Below the pieces are notes generated by a model. It searched no databases. It saw only the letters and a list, made by a program, of their open reading frames with translations, and was not told the origin of the DNA. A program made the translations under genes and the position numbers. This document shows, one piece after another, positions 16,174 to 26,974 of a stretch of DNA of 64,000 nucleotides. Every line of letters begins with the position of its first letter. Position 1 is the first letter of the stretch. Origin of the DNA: Alnus glutinosa (Eukaryota > Streptophyta > Magnoliopsida > Fagales > Betulaceae); NCBI RefSeq assembly GCF_958979055.1, contig NC_084886.1:40857654-40921653 (forward strand), read 5' to 3'.

Positions 16174-16645
16174 GACCTACTCACCGACCCACGTTCAGCC
16201 CATATAGCAAATTTTTTTCAGAATCTTCATGTTTAGGGTCCATTTGAATTTGTGCGATTTAAAAATAAAGATTTTAAAATGTGCGATTTGAAAATAGTGA
16301 TATTTAAAAACGCAATTAAACGTTTGAGAAAATTGCAGTTTAGCCTTCAAAATCGCAAGCTAGCCTTTAAAATTCTGCGTTTTCAAAAAAATATTCACTT
16401 GCCTGCGATTTGAAAAAACAGTTTTCTGCGTTTTCAAATAGCAATTTTTTAAAAACGCAATTTCTAAACGGTTCATTTTACACAATTTTGTTTAAAATAT
16501 TATTTTTTATCTACGGAATCGCAATTCCAAATGCACCCTTAATTATCTTTGCTCACTTGTTGATACAAATGGGTGCCATCGATTGGATTACTTAAGGGAC
16601 AGTACCGGACAGATTAGAAAGAACTGCCAAGTCATCAACGCCTAA
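16174..16645 (+). pseudogene. 3' relic of a third class III peroxidase
   Basis: Two coding scraps match the last exon of peroxidases. Near 16177-16229 the frame reads LLTDPRSAHIANFFQN. After a MITE insertion (16236-16538) it resumes at 16548 with FAHLLIQMGAIDW, then after a frameshift DSTGQIRKNCQVINA and a stop at 16645. Compare FAKSIRRMGAI and GEIRKNCSVVNS in gene 2. The LLTDP and GQIRKNC spellings suit a different peroxidase subfamily from the two intact genes. Everything upstream of the last exon is missing. Confidence 0.75.
16236..16538. mobile_element. Tourist-like MITE (303 bp) inside the peroxidase relic
   Basis: Terminal inverted repeats: gggtccatttgaatttgtgcg at 16236 pairs with an AATCGCAATTCCAAATGCACCC-type end at 16538. 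A TTA trinucleotide flanks both sides (16233-16235 and 16539-16541), the target duplication of PIF/Harbinger (Tourist) elements. The interior is rich in gcgatt and aaaacgcaat motifs and has no coding sequence. Confidence 0.75.
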
Positions 16646-16860
16646 ATTGGATGGTCGTTTCATAGTCATTTTGTCTCGAATATTGTCTATTATTATCACC
16701 ACTGTAAGAAGTGGTCTTTGCCAATCAAATTGGCTGGCTATATATTAAAGGCAGTTTTTGTGACAAATGTGCGCGTAAAACGTTGCTTTTATCTCCTTAG
16801 AAGAAATATATATCATATCCTTTGGGAAAGTTGAACATAAAAAATACCATAACAGTTCCG

Positions 16861-17481
16861 ATGGCGAAGAAGAAGAAAAAGGAGGAAGTAAAAGTAAATA
16901 TTTCTTTAGTTTTTATTTATAATTAACACCATTATTTCTTTTTCTTTGTTTCTTAATTTTTAAAGATTTAGATTCACGAAATGAATCACATTTCCTTCTT
17001 TTCTATGTTTAAGTTTGTTACTGCAGAATTTAAAGTCTCAATGTATTGTAATGCATGTGAAAGAACCGTTGCTAAAGCCATCTCCAAGTTTAAAGGTACG
17101 TACTCTCTCATCTCATGATCTCTCTCTCTCTCTCTCTCTTTTAATTAACAAAGCCAATAATTAATATTATAGTCGTATAATTTTTGTTTTTTTTAAGGGG
17201 TGGAGAAGTTTATAACAGACATGAACAAGCATAAGGTTGTGGTAACGGGTCGGTTTGATCCTCAAAAAGTTTTGAAGAAACTAAAAAAGAAGACAGGGAA
17301 GAGAGTAGAGATGGTAGTGAACAAAGAAAAGACACCGACTGCATCCAACGGAGAGGATCTGGTTCCAGAAGAAGTTTCAAAACTTGTTTCAGACCCACAA
17401 ACGTTTGATTATTGCAAAGAGATCAACGGACTGCTAGTTATGTTTAGCGATGAGAACCCAAATGCGTGTTCCATTATGTAG
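16861..17481 (+). CDS. Heavy-metal-associated isoprenylated plant protein (HIPP)
   Basis: Small metal-binding protein with one HMA domain and a prenylation tail, expected on membranes or in the nucleus. Three exons join in frame: 16861-16893, 17014-17095 and 17198-17481, giving 132 residues. Residues 1-11 are a Lys-rich start (MAKKKKKEEVK). The HMA fold begins FVTAEFKVSMYCNACERT with metal ligands in C-N-A-C, followed by KFKGVEKFITDMNKHKVVV. The last four residues, CSIM, form a CaaX box for farnesylation. I chose the acceptor at 17012-17013 over the AG at 17025-17026 because it keeps phase and follows a pyrimidine tract. The HMA site keeps both cysteines. Target metal and partners cannot be read from sequence. 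Confidence 0.9.
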
Positions 17482-17641
17482 AGGGTTCACAGATGAAATT
17501 GCAGTACTATTTGTAGAGGTTAATTATTTGTACCAGAATGTATAGTTCATATGTTTTGGGGAAGAGGGGTGGGGGTTAGCAAATTTTTAACGTATGTTTC
17601 ATTCATTTACAAATTAACCCCAAATCTTTCATTAGTTTTGA
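17482..17641. other. 3' flank of the HIPP gene
   Basis: Short 3' untranslated and intergenic sequence between the HIPP stop codon and a foldback transposon inserted about 160 bp downstream. Confidence 0.5.
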
Positions 17642-18299
17642 AAAAAATGTAGAGTTAAATATTCTTTTAGTACCAGAGTTTTTTTAACAACTTTATTTTT
17701 TGGTATCTGAGTTTCAATTCGTATCGCAAATGGTACTTGGGTTTTGAAAAAAGATAGATGCGATGCCTCCGTCTATTTTTCCGTCTAATATTTAACGGTC
17801 TGTCACGTGTCTGAGGGTTGACACGTGGCACAATATAAAAAAAATTAAAAATTAAAATTAAAATTAATAAAACTCTTAATAAAATATAGTAAAAACTTTT
17901 TAAAAAAAAAAAAATTAAAACAAAAAAAAGGAGGGGTGGCTCAGCCACCATCTTCGCCGGTTTGGAGTGGCCGAACCACCCCATGGCAAAAAAAAAAATA
18001 AATAAATAATGCCTTGGGGGTAGTTCGGCCACCCCTCTTCTTTTTTTTCTTTTTTCATTTTTTGCCTTTTTTCAATTTTTTTTAAAATTTTATAATTTTA
18101 AAATTTTTAAAGATTTTTATTTTTTATTATTTTTATATAGTGCCACGTGTCAACCGCTGCGGTTGACACGTGGCGGGCCGTTAAATATTGGACGGAAAAA
18201 TAGATAGAGGTACCAAGTCCGTCTTTATTGAAATTTAAGTACCAAAAAATAAAGTTGTCAAAACTCAGGTACTAAAAGGGTATTTAACCAAAAAATGTA
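17642..18299. mobile_element. Mutator-like foldback element with four G-box motifs
   Basis: A 638-bp element (17652-18289) flanked by the perfect 10-bp duplication aaaaaatgta (17642-17651 and 18290-18299), as for Mutator-like elements. The long inverted arms (roughly 17652-17832 and 18141-18289) start gttaaatattcttttagtacc and end with the complement of its variant. Each arm contains ttaacgg and paired cacgtg cores. At 18142-18174 a perfect 16-bp palindrome (gccacgtgtcaaccgc and its complement) lies within the right arm. The AT-rich centre has a GC-rich inner pair (ggggtggctcagccacc, and agttcggccacccctc). No transposase. Confidence 0.85.
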
Positions 18300-18645
18300 C
18301 CCAAACTTTAAAAAGTATTAATTTAAAGTATCTATCTTTCAATTTTTTTTTTTTTTCAATTTCAACCCTCCGTTAGAATTTTCCGTTAAATCCAATAAAA
18401 TTTCCAAAATACCCCTATGTTTTTTTTTTTTTTAAAAAAAAAAAAAATTTAAAATTTTCAAAGATTCAAACATGGATATTTTTGCGAATTCTGTTAAGTT
18501 CTTACCAATACCTAAAATTTTTTTATTTTTCAAAAAAAAAAAGAGGTATTTTGAAAATTTTGACAGGATTTAACGGATAATTCTAACAGAAGGTTGAAAT
18601 TGAAAAATAGATACCCTAAATTGACATTTTTTAAAATTTTGATGC
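18297..18645. mobile_element. Foldback MITE abutting the previous element
   Basis: Arms near 18302-18395 and 18570-18642 are imperfect reverse complements. Left arm blocks gtatctatctttcaa and ccctccgttagaatt pair with aattctaacagaagg and aaaaatagatacc. The centre is mostly A/T runs. The ccgttaaatcc block is shared with the hairpin at 7195. Ends and duplication not resolved. Confidence 0.65.
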
Positions 18646-19656
18646 ATTTTTTCAAAAGTAATAAAAGATTAGGGGTTAAAAGTGAAGTTCTCTCTTACAA
18701 TATTGGCTACACACATATATACTTAAATGAATTAAAGCCATCACAAAAGTACATTATGATGAATCTTCAAATGAGTTTATTGTTAAAACATTTTCAAAAT
18801 TAATATGTATATATATTTATCTTGTGTTTTAGGAATGTTTTAAAAAGAATGTATTAAAGAACATTAAATAAAGATAGTCCCACATGGAAAAAAGAAAAAG
18901 TGTAGTTAGCATTTATAAGGCTCAACACACTTTAAGCATTTGAAGTAATATATGCTTAGATGTATGCACTTACGTGTATACTCTAGTACGGTGCGAAGCA
19001 CTGGACACGCGTATAGTAGTGGGCTGTAGGGCGATAGTGGCGCACTTGGCACGAAGCATCGGAGTGATCTAAGTAGATCCAATGGTTGGATTTACTGGAC
19101 CGTCACTAAAGTAAACTATAAGGTCAAATCACCTTTTATCTAACGATTGAGATTAAATAATAATGATCTAATGATTATTATTAAATAATCATTGATAGTT
19201 ATTTGATCTGATGGTCAGAGTTAAGTATCTGTTAAAATAGCAATTTATGACTATTACTTAAGCAGTTATGGACGGTTGGATTAGTAGTTATTCAACACAA
19301 TACAGAAGTAACTGTTGTCCAGTTATTAAAAAAATAACAATTTTTCTTTCATCTTCAGCTATTTTTTCCTGATACCTTCTGTATTTAAATTTTGAGTCTC
19401 TGTTTCTTGCTATAATAGAAAAATCTAAAAGTATTCTGGTTTATTTTTTGTTTGTGCAAAACGCAATTAAACAAACAGAGGATTCTATGCTCCATTGTAT
19501 CCTAGAAAAATGTTTGATGTAACCCTTTGCATACCTTTCTGTTGAGGCAAATAATTTCTTAAGGAAAGCCACATTGTAACGCGCCTTAGGAGCATTTCGT
19601 TTTTATGCTTTCTTTTACTTTTTTCTAACAATCTTAAGAAATTATTTGTTGCTTCA
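18646..19656 (+). other. Region upstream of copia gag, possibly a decayed 5' LTR and leader
   Basis: Non-coding. A block near 18878-18930 (tcccacatggaaaaaagaaa, then tttataaggctcaa) resembles the plant LTR landmark 'tcccacat...tttataagg'. It would fit a 5' LTR of the copia element that starts coding at 19657. No tRNA-primer-binding site or matching 3' LTR was recognised, so the assignment is weak. Confidence 0.35.
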
Positions 19657-22600
19657 ATGGCACCACAATCTCTAAAAGAACTTGTTGCTGACTTTATCAA
19701 ACTTGAAAGGTTTGATGGATCCTCGTTCAAGTGATGGAAGAAGAATATGCATATCCTCCTTCCTGTATTGAGGGTGGCTTATATGCTTACAACTCCCGAA
19801 CCTATAGCACATGAGAACGAGACGATTGCTGATACTCGAGCAAGGATGAAATGGGAGCAGGAGGACTACATTTGCAAGGGCCACATCTACAATGCTATGG
19901 TGGATTCTCTGTTTGACATCTCCCAAAGCAAATCAAAAGCCAAAGATCTCTTGGATACACTCGAGGTTAAGTATCTTTTAGAAGATGCTACAAGTAAGAA
20001 GTTCTTGGCCTATAAATTTATGAATTACATAATGGTTGATGCTAGACCTATTGTTGAACAATTTAACAAAATTCTGCATATTTTGAGTCAATTTGGGTAG
20101 CATAACATGAAAATGAATGAGAAAATTGTTGTCTTATCTATCATTGATAAACTTCCTCCCTCTTGGAAAGAACAGAGAAAGATTCTGAAACACAAAAAGG
20201 AGGAGATAACTATTGATTAGTTAGGCCAGCACTTTCAAATTAATGAAGAATTGAAAATCAAAGAAAATGAAGATTAAGGAATTCTGTCATCGAAAGTGCA
20301 TATGGTGGAGGAAGGGACTCCTTCAAAGCAGCCCTCTCAATTCAAAAAGCCCAATCAGAAGAAGAGGAAGAACTTTAAGAACCAAAAGCCGAACCAGAAC
20401 CATGAGAAGAAAAATAAGGGTGGTTGTAACCATTGTGGCAAGCCGGGCCACTTTAAGAAGGACTGTTGTTTTTTGAAAAAAAATAAAAAATAAAAAAAAT
20501 AAAAATGAGCAAGCTTCTGACTCGAAAGAGTTTGAGGCAATTATTTTCGTGGTCTTTATGCTTGAGGAAGATGGTTCATGCTAGATTGACTCATGTGCAA
20601 CAAAGCACATATGCAAGGATAGGAGTCTCTTTAAGACCTTTGAAACAATGGAGGATGGATGTGTACTCTTTATGGGGAATTCTTCCATTGTTGTTGTCAA
20701 GGGCAAAGGAACAATGAATCTTGAATTCACTTATGAAAAAGTTCTGGCTTTAACTGATGTATATTTTGCACCAAAAATTAGGAAGAACCCTGCGTCTGGA
20801 GGTCTTCTTAATAAATTTGGATTTAAGTCTGTCTTTGAGTCAGATCAATTTGTGCTGACTAAAGAATGTGCTTTTGTTGGGAAGGATTATCTGTTTGAAT
20901 AGATGTTTAAGTTGAACCGTATTAATAAAGTTAATAATTCTACTTAATTGGTTTACTCAATTTCTTTATGACATAATAGATTAGGCCATGTTAATACTAA
21001 AAGAATGCATGATATAACTGTTTTAAATTTGATTCCCAAATCTGTAAATGATATATTTGATAATTGTAGAATTTTCATGCAAACAAAGATTACTTGAAAA
21101 CCTTTTCCAAAAATTGATAGATTTTCTATTTTGTTACAACTTGTACATGGTGACGTTTGTGATAGTAATCCTGCAAGAGGCAAAAAGCATTTTGTAATCT
21201 TCATTGATGATTTTTCAAAATACTGTTATATTTATCTTATGTTTTCAAAAGATTAAGTTCTGGAAAATTTTAAAGTTTACAAAACAAAAGTGAAAAATCA
21301 ATGTGATGTTAGAATTAAATGCCTCAGATCCAATAGAGAATGAGAATATTATTTTCCTTCATATTATGAATCTGTAGGCATTATTCATGAAACACCAATT
21401 GTAGATACTGCACAACAAAATGGAGTTACAAAAAGGAAAAACATAACTTTAGTTGAAATGATAAATGCTTTGCTATATAATTATGGCCTAAATAAAAATT
21501 TTTGGGAAGAAGCTATACTTTCTACGTGTTACATGTTAAACGGAATAACTCAAAAGAAATCCAAGATTACTGCATATGAATTATGGAAGAAAAGAAAACC
21601 CAACATTAGTTATTTTAAGGTGTAGGGCTATTGTGAGATTACCTGAGTCAAAAATCAAGAAATTGGGACAAAAAGATATTGAGTGCATTTTCTTGGGTTA
21701 TGCACAACATAGTAAAGGTTAGCTGTTGAACCTAATCTTTCTATTGAGGTAAATACTGTTATAGAATCCAGAGATGCAGGACTCTATGAAAATAGGTTCA
21801 CATCAATTCCATCTATTAATGATAAGATGGTGGAACCTATAAGAAATAACAATGAATCTGGTGAGCCAAATGAGCCTTTTGAAATAAGAAAGAGCAAAAG
21901 AATGAGACAAGAAAAATCTTTTGAACCAGATTTCATTGTATATTTGGTTGAAGGATCTAGAGATTCATCTTGTAAACAAAAGATGATATCACCTAATATG
22001 GAATCAGATCCTTTGACATATGAAGATGCTATGAAGTCTCAAGATTCTGCATTTTGGAAGGAAGCCATTAATGATGAAATGGATTCTATAATAGGTAATA
22101 ACACGTGAATTTTAGTAGACTTACCCCCTGGTTCCACTCCTATTGGTTGTAAATGGATTTTTATAAGGAAATTGAAGGTAGATGGAACCATAAAAAAATT
22201 CAAAGTAAGGTTAGTTGCTAAATGATTTAAACAAAAAGAAAGTTTGGATTATTTTGATATTTATGCTCCTATTTCTAGGATTGTTACTATTAGAACATTA
22301 ATTGATTTAGCATCTACTTATAAATTTGATATTCATCAAATTGATGTTAAAATTGCATTTTTAAATGGTGAGCTTGAAGAAGAAATTTATATGCATCAAC
22401 CAGAGGGATTTGTTTTGCCTAATCAAGAACATAAAGTTTGTAAATTGGTTAAATCTCTCTATGATCTTAAACAATCTCCTAAACAATGGCATGAAAAATT
22501 TGATCAAGTTGTGATTGCAAATAGTTTTAAAATCCATGATTCTGATAAATGTGTTTATAGTAAGTTTTATAAAAATCAAGGATTATATGTTTATATATTG

Positions 22601-23590
22601 ATGACATGTTGATTTTTTGTACTGATTATGATAGCATTGTTAATACTAAGAATTTTTTTGTCTTCTAATTTTGACATGAAAGACTTGGGTGTTGTTAATG
22701 TGATTCTTGGTATAAGAATTATTAGAAATAATGGAAGTTTAATTCTAACTCAATCACATTATATTGAAAAAGTTCTTAAAAGGTTTAATCAATTTAATTG
22801 TAAATATGTGACTACACCTTTTGATGCTAGCATGAAACTATATCCTAATACTAGTAAAGTTGTAGACCAATTAGAATTTGCTAGAGTTATTGGTTATTTG
22901 ATGTATGCAATGACATGTACTAGACCTGATATTGCATATGCAGTTGATAAAATGAGTAGATATACTAGTAACTCTAGTCATATTCATTGGATTGCTATAC
23001 AAAAGATTCTTAAATATTTAAAGAAAACCATTAATTATGGAATATGGTACAGCGGTATCCTACAGTATTGGAAGGATATACAGATGCTAGTTAGATCACG
23101 GATAACGATGATCACAAATCAACCGATGGGTGGATATTCACTCTTGGTACGGTGGATGAGCTATCTCCTAGAGTTCTAAGAAACAAAACTTTATTATGAA
23201 CTCTCCCGTTACAGCAGAGTTTGTGGCATTGGATTCTTGTATCAAAGAAGCGAAATGGTTAAGGAATTTATTAATGAAAATTCCTTTGTGGCCTAAACCT
23301 ATGCCTCCTGCTTCTTTACATTATGATATTCAGACAACATTATCACGGGCTTATAGTCATATTTATAATGGCAAATCAAGGCTTATTGGTTTAAGGCATA
23401 GTTATGTAAGGCAATTACACACCGATGGAGTAATTACAATTGATTTTGTGAGATCTATTCAAAATTTCGCAAATTCATTGACTATTAAAGCAAACATCAG
23501 AGAAACCCAATCTAGACAAACATCTAGCACCTCACTACTCCAAATGGAGACTTCAAAAGAAAAGGTTGAGCAGGAATGCCGGTAGAGAAG
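19657..23590 (+). mobile_element. Decayed Ty1-copia retrotransposon (gag-pol)
   Basis: Gag starts at the ATG at 19657 (MAPQSLKELVADFIKL). It is broken by stops at about 19735, 20098 and 20218, but keeps a zinc knuckle near 20424-20470 (C-N-H-C-G-K-P-G-H-F-K-K-D-C). Integrase-like sequence is very degraded (20900-21700). Reverse transcriptase is clearer at 22244-22620 (QIDVKIAFLNGELEEEIYM, VCKLVKSLYDLKQSP, and Y-I-D-D-M split by a frameshift near 22600). The RNase H end lies at 22900-23470 (GYLMYAMTCTRPDIAYAV). The gag/integrase/RT/RNase H order defines Ty1-copia. Many stops and frameshifts make it non-autonomous. Confidence 0.85.
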
Positions 23591-24618
23591 CTAATGGTGG
23601 CGCTTGACCAAGGGTGCTAACAAGAGAACCCCATAAAAAAGGAGAGGCTAAGAGGTACATATACAACAGTTAAGGGATCTCCTACCAAGACAATAAATCT
23701 GATGTCCAACCAAATCAAAAGTTGTTTGAGCTCAGATCCAGATTAGAAAAATTTGGGGAACCAAAAACGCTTTTTAGAAAAGAGCAAGGAGACCTTAGAT
23801 CTATTGGGAAAGATCCAAGGTAGAGGTGGCACCTGCAGCCCATGCGTGCTAAGGAGGTGCATGCGGTACACCCGCAGGGACAAAAGCCATATGGAGGAAG
23901 AAGGCAGACCGATGAAGGTGGAGAGGAGTTAGACACATGGATGACCGAGGTGGATGGATGGATATAGATCTTACCTCCAAAACTCGAAGAAAAAAACAAT
24001 AAAGGAAAAAGTAGTAAAGGATAACCCAGTCAAAAAAGATTGGTGGTAGAGACATCATGTGGGAGGGGATGAGGAAGAGGATAAACTATTATGTATTTTT
24101 GAGTAACCGATTTTATGTTTGATTTTTAGGAATTAAAACCAAGCCTTTTCGAGGGACTTTAGAACCAGGCCTCCACACTTAGTAATGTTTATGGACTCTC
24201 AAATTGACTCTCATTGAAGTGGAGAATGGACTTTAAATACAAATGCATTAACAATATAATAGACCCACATCCTAGTCGTTCGACTCTAAGATCATTCCTA
24301 GCAGATACCCTATAACCCATTATTTTCCCTAAATATTGGAAAAATGTTAAAAAATAAATAAATACTAAAAATCATCTACAACAGATTCCCTGTAAATTCC
24401 TTATACAATAGGAATGCTACCGTTCTACCAAACGCATTGGGTAAAATTATAGCATTCCCAATGCTTATTATAATCATTAGAAAAAAGAAAAAAAAAAGAA
24501 AAAAAAAAAAAGAAAGATCAAACAACGTTACAATGTATTTTGTTGTTGTTTTGGCACTATTTTGTGCTTTTTTTCTTTTTCTTTTTGTTCTTGTAATCTT
24601 TGTTCTGTAATGTTTTAG
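23591..24618. other. Non-coding, partly GC-rich sequence
   Basis: The 23600-24060 part is relatively GC-rich, with purine-rich blocks (ggaggaagaaggcag, gatggatggatata). It could be the 5' part of a retroposon like those at 4479 and 7395. No protein motif found. The rest is AT-rich. Confidence 0.3.
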
Positions 24619-24680
24619 CTCTTTACGAAGACAACATTGAGCCCAAAAAGATTGAAGTTTGGTTTCAGAACCGCGGGTAA
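24619..24680 (+). pseudogene. Homeodomain helix-3 fragment (HD-ZIP III-like)
   Basis: After a plausible ttttag acceptor at 24613-24618, the frame at 24621 reads LYEDNIEPKKIEVWFQNRG and then a stop. NIEPKxIxVWFQNR is the recognition helix of the homeodomain, spelled as in HD-ZIP III proteins. The second Arg of WFQNRR is Gly and translation stops at once. No other homeobox or leucine-zipper exon was found nearby. It is best read as an isolated exon scrap. Confidence 0.55.
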
Positions 24681-25456
24681 ATGGATGTAAATATGTTAAA
24701 GATGAAAACTTGTGCACTTTTTCATTGTTAATTTATTTACTATGTTATATTTTGATAAAATTCTGTCTTTGTAGTAAATTTTTATTTGAACCTCAGAGTT
24801 TAAATGGACCTTAGTAAATTATTTAAATTTGGTGTCAAGTTTGATGATGTGTTGCCAAATTAGAGTGCTTGAGTGAAACAAAGTGGATTATGCCAAAATT
24901 TTGTGCCCTATTGATGTTTGAAAAGAATAAGAATTGAATTATGCACTAAAATTTGCATCTGTGATTCACATTCCAAAGTATACAGCTCAAGTTGGATTGC
25001 CAACAAAATGGTTGGTTTCTATAATACTGAGCTTATCATAATACACCTTTAAGGCTCAAGTCAAACTGGAAATTTAGTGCCAAAGTAAATTCTATAAATA
25101 CACCATTAACAACCATTGTACACCAGAAACATACACAAAAAAACACATTGTATGGGAGAGAGAATTCAGCTACTCCAAAAACAAGCAATTAGTAGCAAAA
25201 CTTTTAAACCATGTTTTCATTACTTTACACAAAAGTAATGCCAAATAGGTTACTTGATCCAACATTTACTGGAATATGTGGCAAAAGGCTTCAGTAAGTC
25301 GGTATAGCTTATCGGCACCTACTGAGACATCCCAAGTGCAGAGATGACATACTGTATGCATGTCTACATAAGGAAAACACATGAGAGGAATAAAGTACCC
25401 AAAAATATGTAGTCACTTCCACCAAATATGGCAGCATTGATGAAAATGTATATATT
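24681..25456. other. Intergenic, AT-rich
   Basis: No gene, RNA or strong repeat recognised between the homeodomain scrap and the 38-bp minisatellite. Confidence 0.4.
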
Positions 25457-25570
25457 AAAATGCCCATCAAAATGAATATCAAAATACTGATATCAAAATG
25501 CCCATCAAAATGTATATCAAAATACTGATATCAAAATGCCCATTAAAATGTACATTAAATATACATTCAG
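25457..25570 (+). repeat. 38-bp minisatellite, three copies
   Basis: Units begin aaaatgcccat at about 25457, 25495 and 25533 (period 38). Each contains atcaaaatactgatatc, with the third unit diverging. Looser caaaatg repeats continue to about 25735, interrupted by a TA tract near 25628. Confidence 0.8.
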
Positions 25571-25625
25571 TACCTTAACTGTACAAATATATATACATTC
25601 AGCATCAAATATACATTCACATCAA

Positions 25626-25656
<31 letters not shown>

Positions 25657-25771
25657 TATATATTAAAATGTATATATCAAAATGCCTATCAAAATGTACA
25701 TCAATATACACACATCTTCAATGACAACCAAAATGTACATCAAATACCATTAACTATTTATTACATTGGTC

Positions 25772-26281
25772 TCAACGTGGAAGTAATGACTTCATCAGAA
25801 GGCGGATAATTGACCGCACAGCATCGGTAATTATGGGCAGGACACTTAGATAGTTGAGTGTGGCATAGATTTCATTGAAGATGGGCCACACATGTATTTC
25901 AATTGCAGGGTCAGTTGGGGTTATGGAATTAAAAACATCTATCATCCAAGCAATTATTTCGGCTGGGTTGGTATTGATACAATAGGGTAATAGCTACAAT
26001 AGTTGGAGCAATACTTATTGGATCAAAGGGAGAGGATCCATAGTCAAGACCCATCGTTAGATCAACCTAAAAATATCAACTTCAATATCCAGACTTCTAA
26101 AATGGATAAATTTCAATAACTAACACAATACTATCAAGTCATTCTAAAAATTTACTTGGGAGCATAGCCTGTTCACAATTGATACATCACGAGTTTGTAG
26201 GGCTATAATGAAAGCCTCTTGGTATTTGTGTTGGCTTACCAATATGGATAACAAATTTTTAGGATCAATCAGCAAATTCAC
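25772..26281 (-). pseudogene. VARICOSE/EDC4-like C-terminal domain, frameshifted
   Basis: Two minus-strand exons resemble the C-terminal helical domain of the plant mRNA-decapping scaffold VARICOSE (EDC4). Exon A (26281-26156) has a ttag acceptor and reads LSILVSQHKYQEAFIIALQ then RDVSIVNRLCSQ. It ends in phase 0 at a GTAAAT donor. Exon B (26066-25772) continues VDLTMGLDYGSSPFDP and, after a +1 frameshift near 25975, NTNPAEIIAWMIDVF and WPIFNEIYATL, then SIIRLLMKSLLPR and a stop. Pattern EAF-x3-LQxxDVSIVxxLCSQVD then AWMxDV and PIFxxxY matches the family from memory. The WD40 half is absent. The frameshift and truncation suggest a pseudogene, though a divergent short gene is not excluded. Confidence 0.6.
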
Positions 26282-26519
26282 CTAATGCACACATGATTTG
26301 TTTTCCTCATTGTACACATTCCATTGTTAGAAAATTCTTGGAAATCATCACATAACATCAAATCACCATTATGCATGCTAAGTGATGGGCATCTTTTAAA
26401 TAAATTTCAAAATATGAAAAAGAAACACTAGACTAGGTGCTCGTTATAAAGGCTATAAGACCCTTACAACAGGCTATAACTTTGTTGGGATTGATTCTAA
26501 TTAAGGTAGTGTATTGATT

Positions 26520-26651
26520 CTAAGTTTTAAGTAAAGACTGTAAAGTGATCCTGGCAATCTGCTCATACTCATCATAGGAATTTTGATGCAATTCATCCAG
26601 CAACATCTGGTTTTGGTCGACCTTAAGGGTACCTTTACCTAACCAAGACAT
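26520..26651 (-). CDS. Small open frame (43 aa), possible 5' exon
   Basis: Reads MSWLGKGTLKVDQNQMLLDE and then HQNSYDEYEQIARITLQSL, ending at a stop at 26520. It is preceded by a CT-rich leader of the kind seen before plant start codons. It lies upstream of, and on the same strand as, the VARICOSE-like exons, and could be a remnant of the first exon of that locus. No GT donor leads on from it, and I do not recognise the sequence. Confidence 0.25.
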   Translation of the reverse strand: MSWLGKGTLKVDQNQMLLDELHQNSYDEYEQIARITLQSLLKT

Positions 26652-26846
26652 CTTCACCGAAAGGGAAAAAAGAAAAAGAAGAGAGAGAGAGAGAGAGAGT
26701 CGGAGAGTACCTTTTTTGATTTCGCCAGAGACAGATCCGGCTGCCAAATCTGCCGGAGAAACAAAACTGCCGACCAGAGAGAGAGAGAGAAGGACGGCCT
26801 CCTCCTGGACGGAAGTTGCAGAGGCAAACCGGCCGGGAACCGTTCC

Positions 26847-26861
26847 ACACACACACACACA

Positions 26862-26904
<43 letters not shown>
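26847..26904. repeat. Compound (CA)n-(GA)n microsatellite
   Basis: About 8 CA units run to 26863, followed by about 20 GA units to 26904. Shorter GA tracts lie at about 26684-26698 and 26778-26790. These create long Ser-Leu-repeat open frames on the minus strand that are not genes. Confidence 0.95.
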
Positions 26905-26906
<2 letters not shown>

Positions 26907-26974
26907 TGTTTCATTTTTCGATCCAAAAGAAAAAAAATTAAAAATAACATACAAGTCAACAGTATTGTGTAAGT

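Noticed and set aside
17027..17095. HIPP exon 2 starting after the ctgcag acceptor at 17021-17026
   Set aside because: That acceptor puts the HMA CNAC motif out of phase with exon 1. The aag acceptor at 17011-17013 keeps phase and restores the usual residues before the domain.
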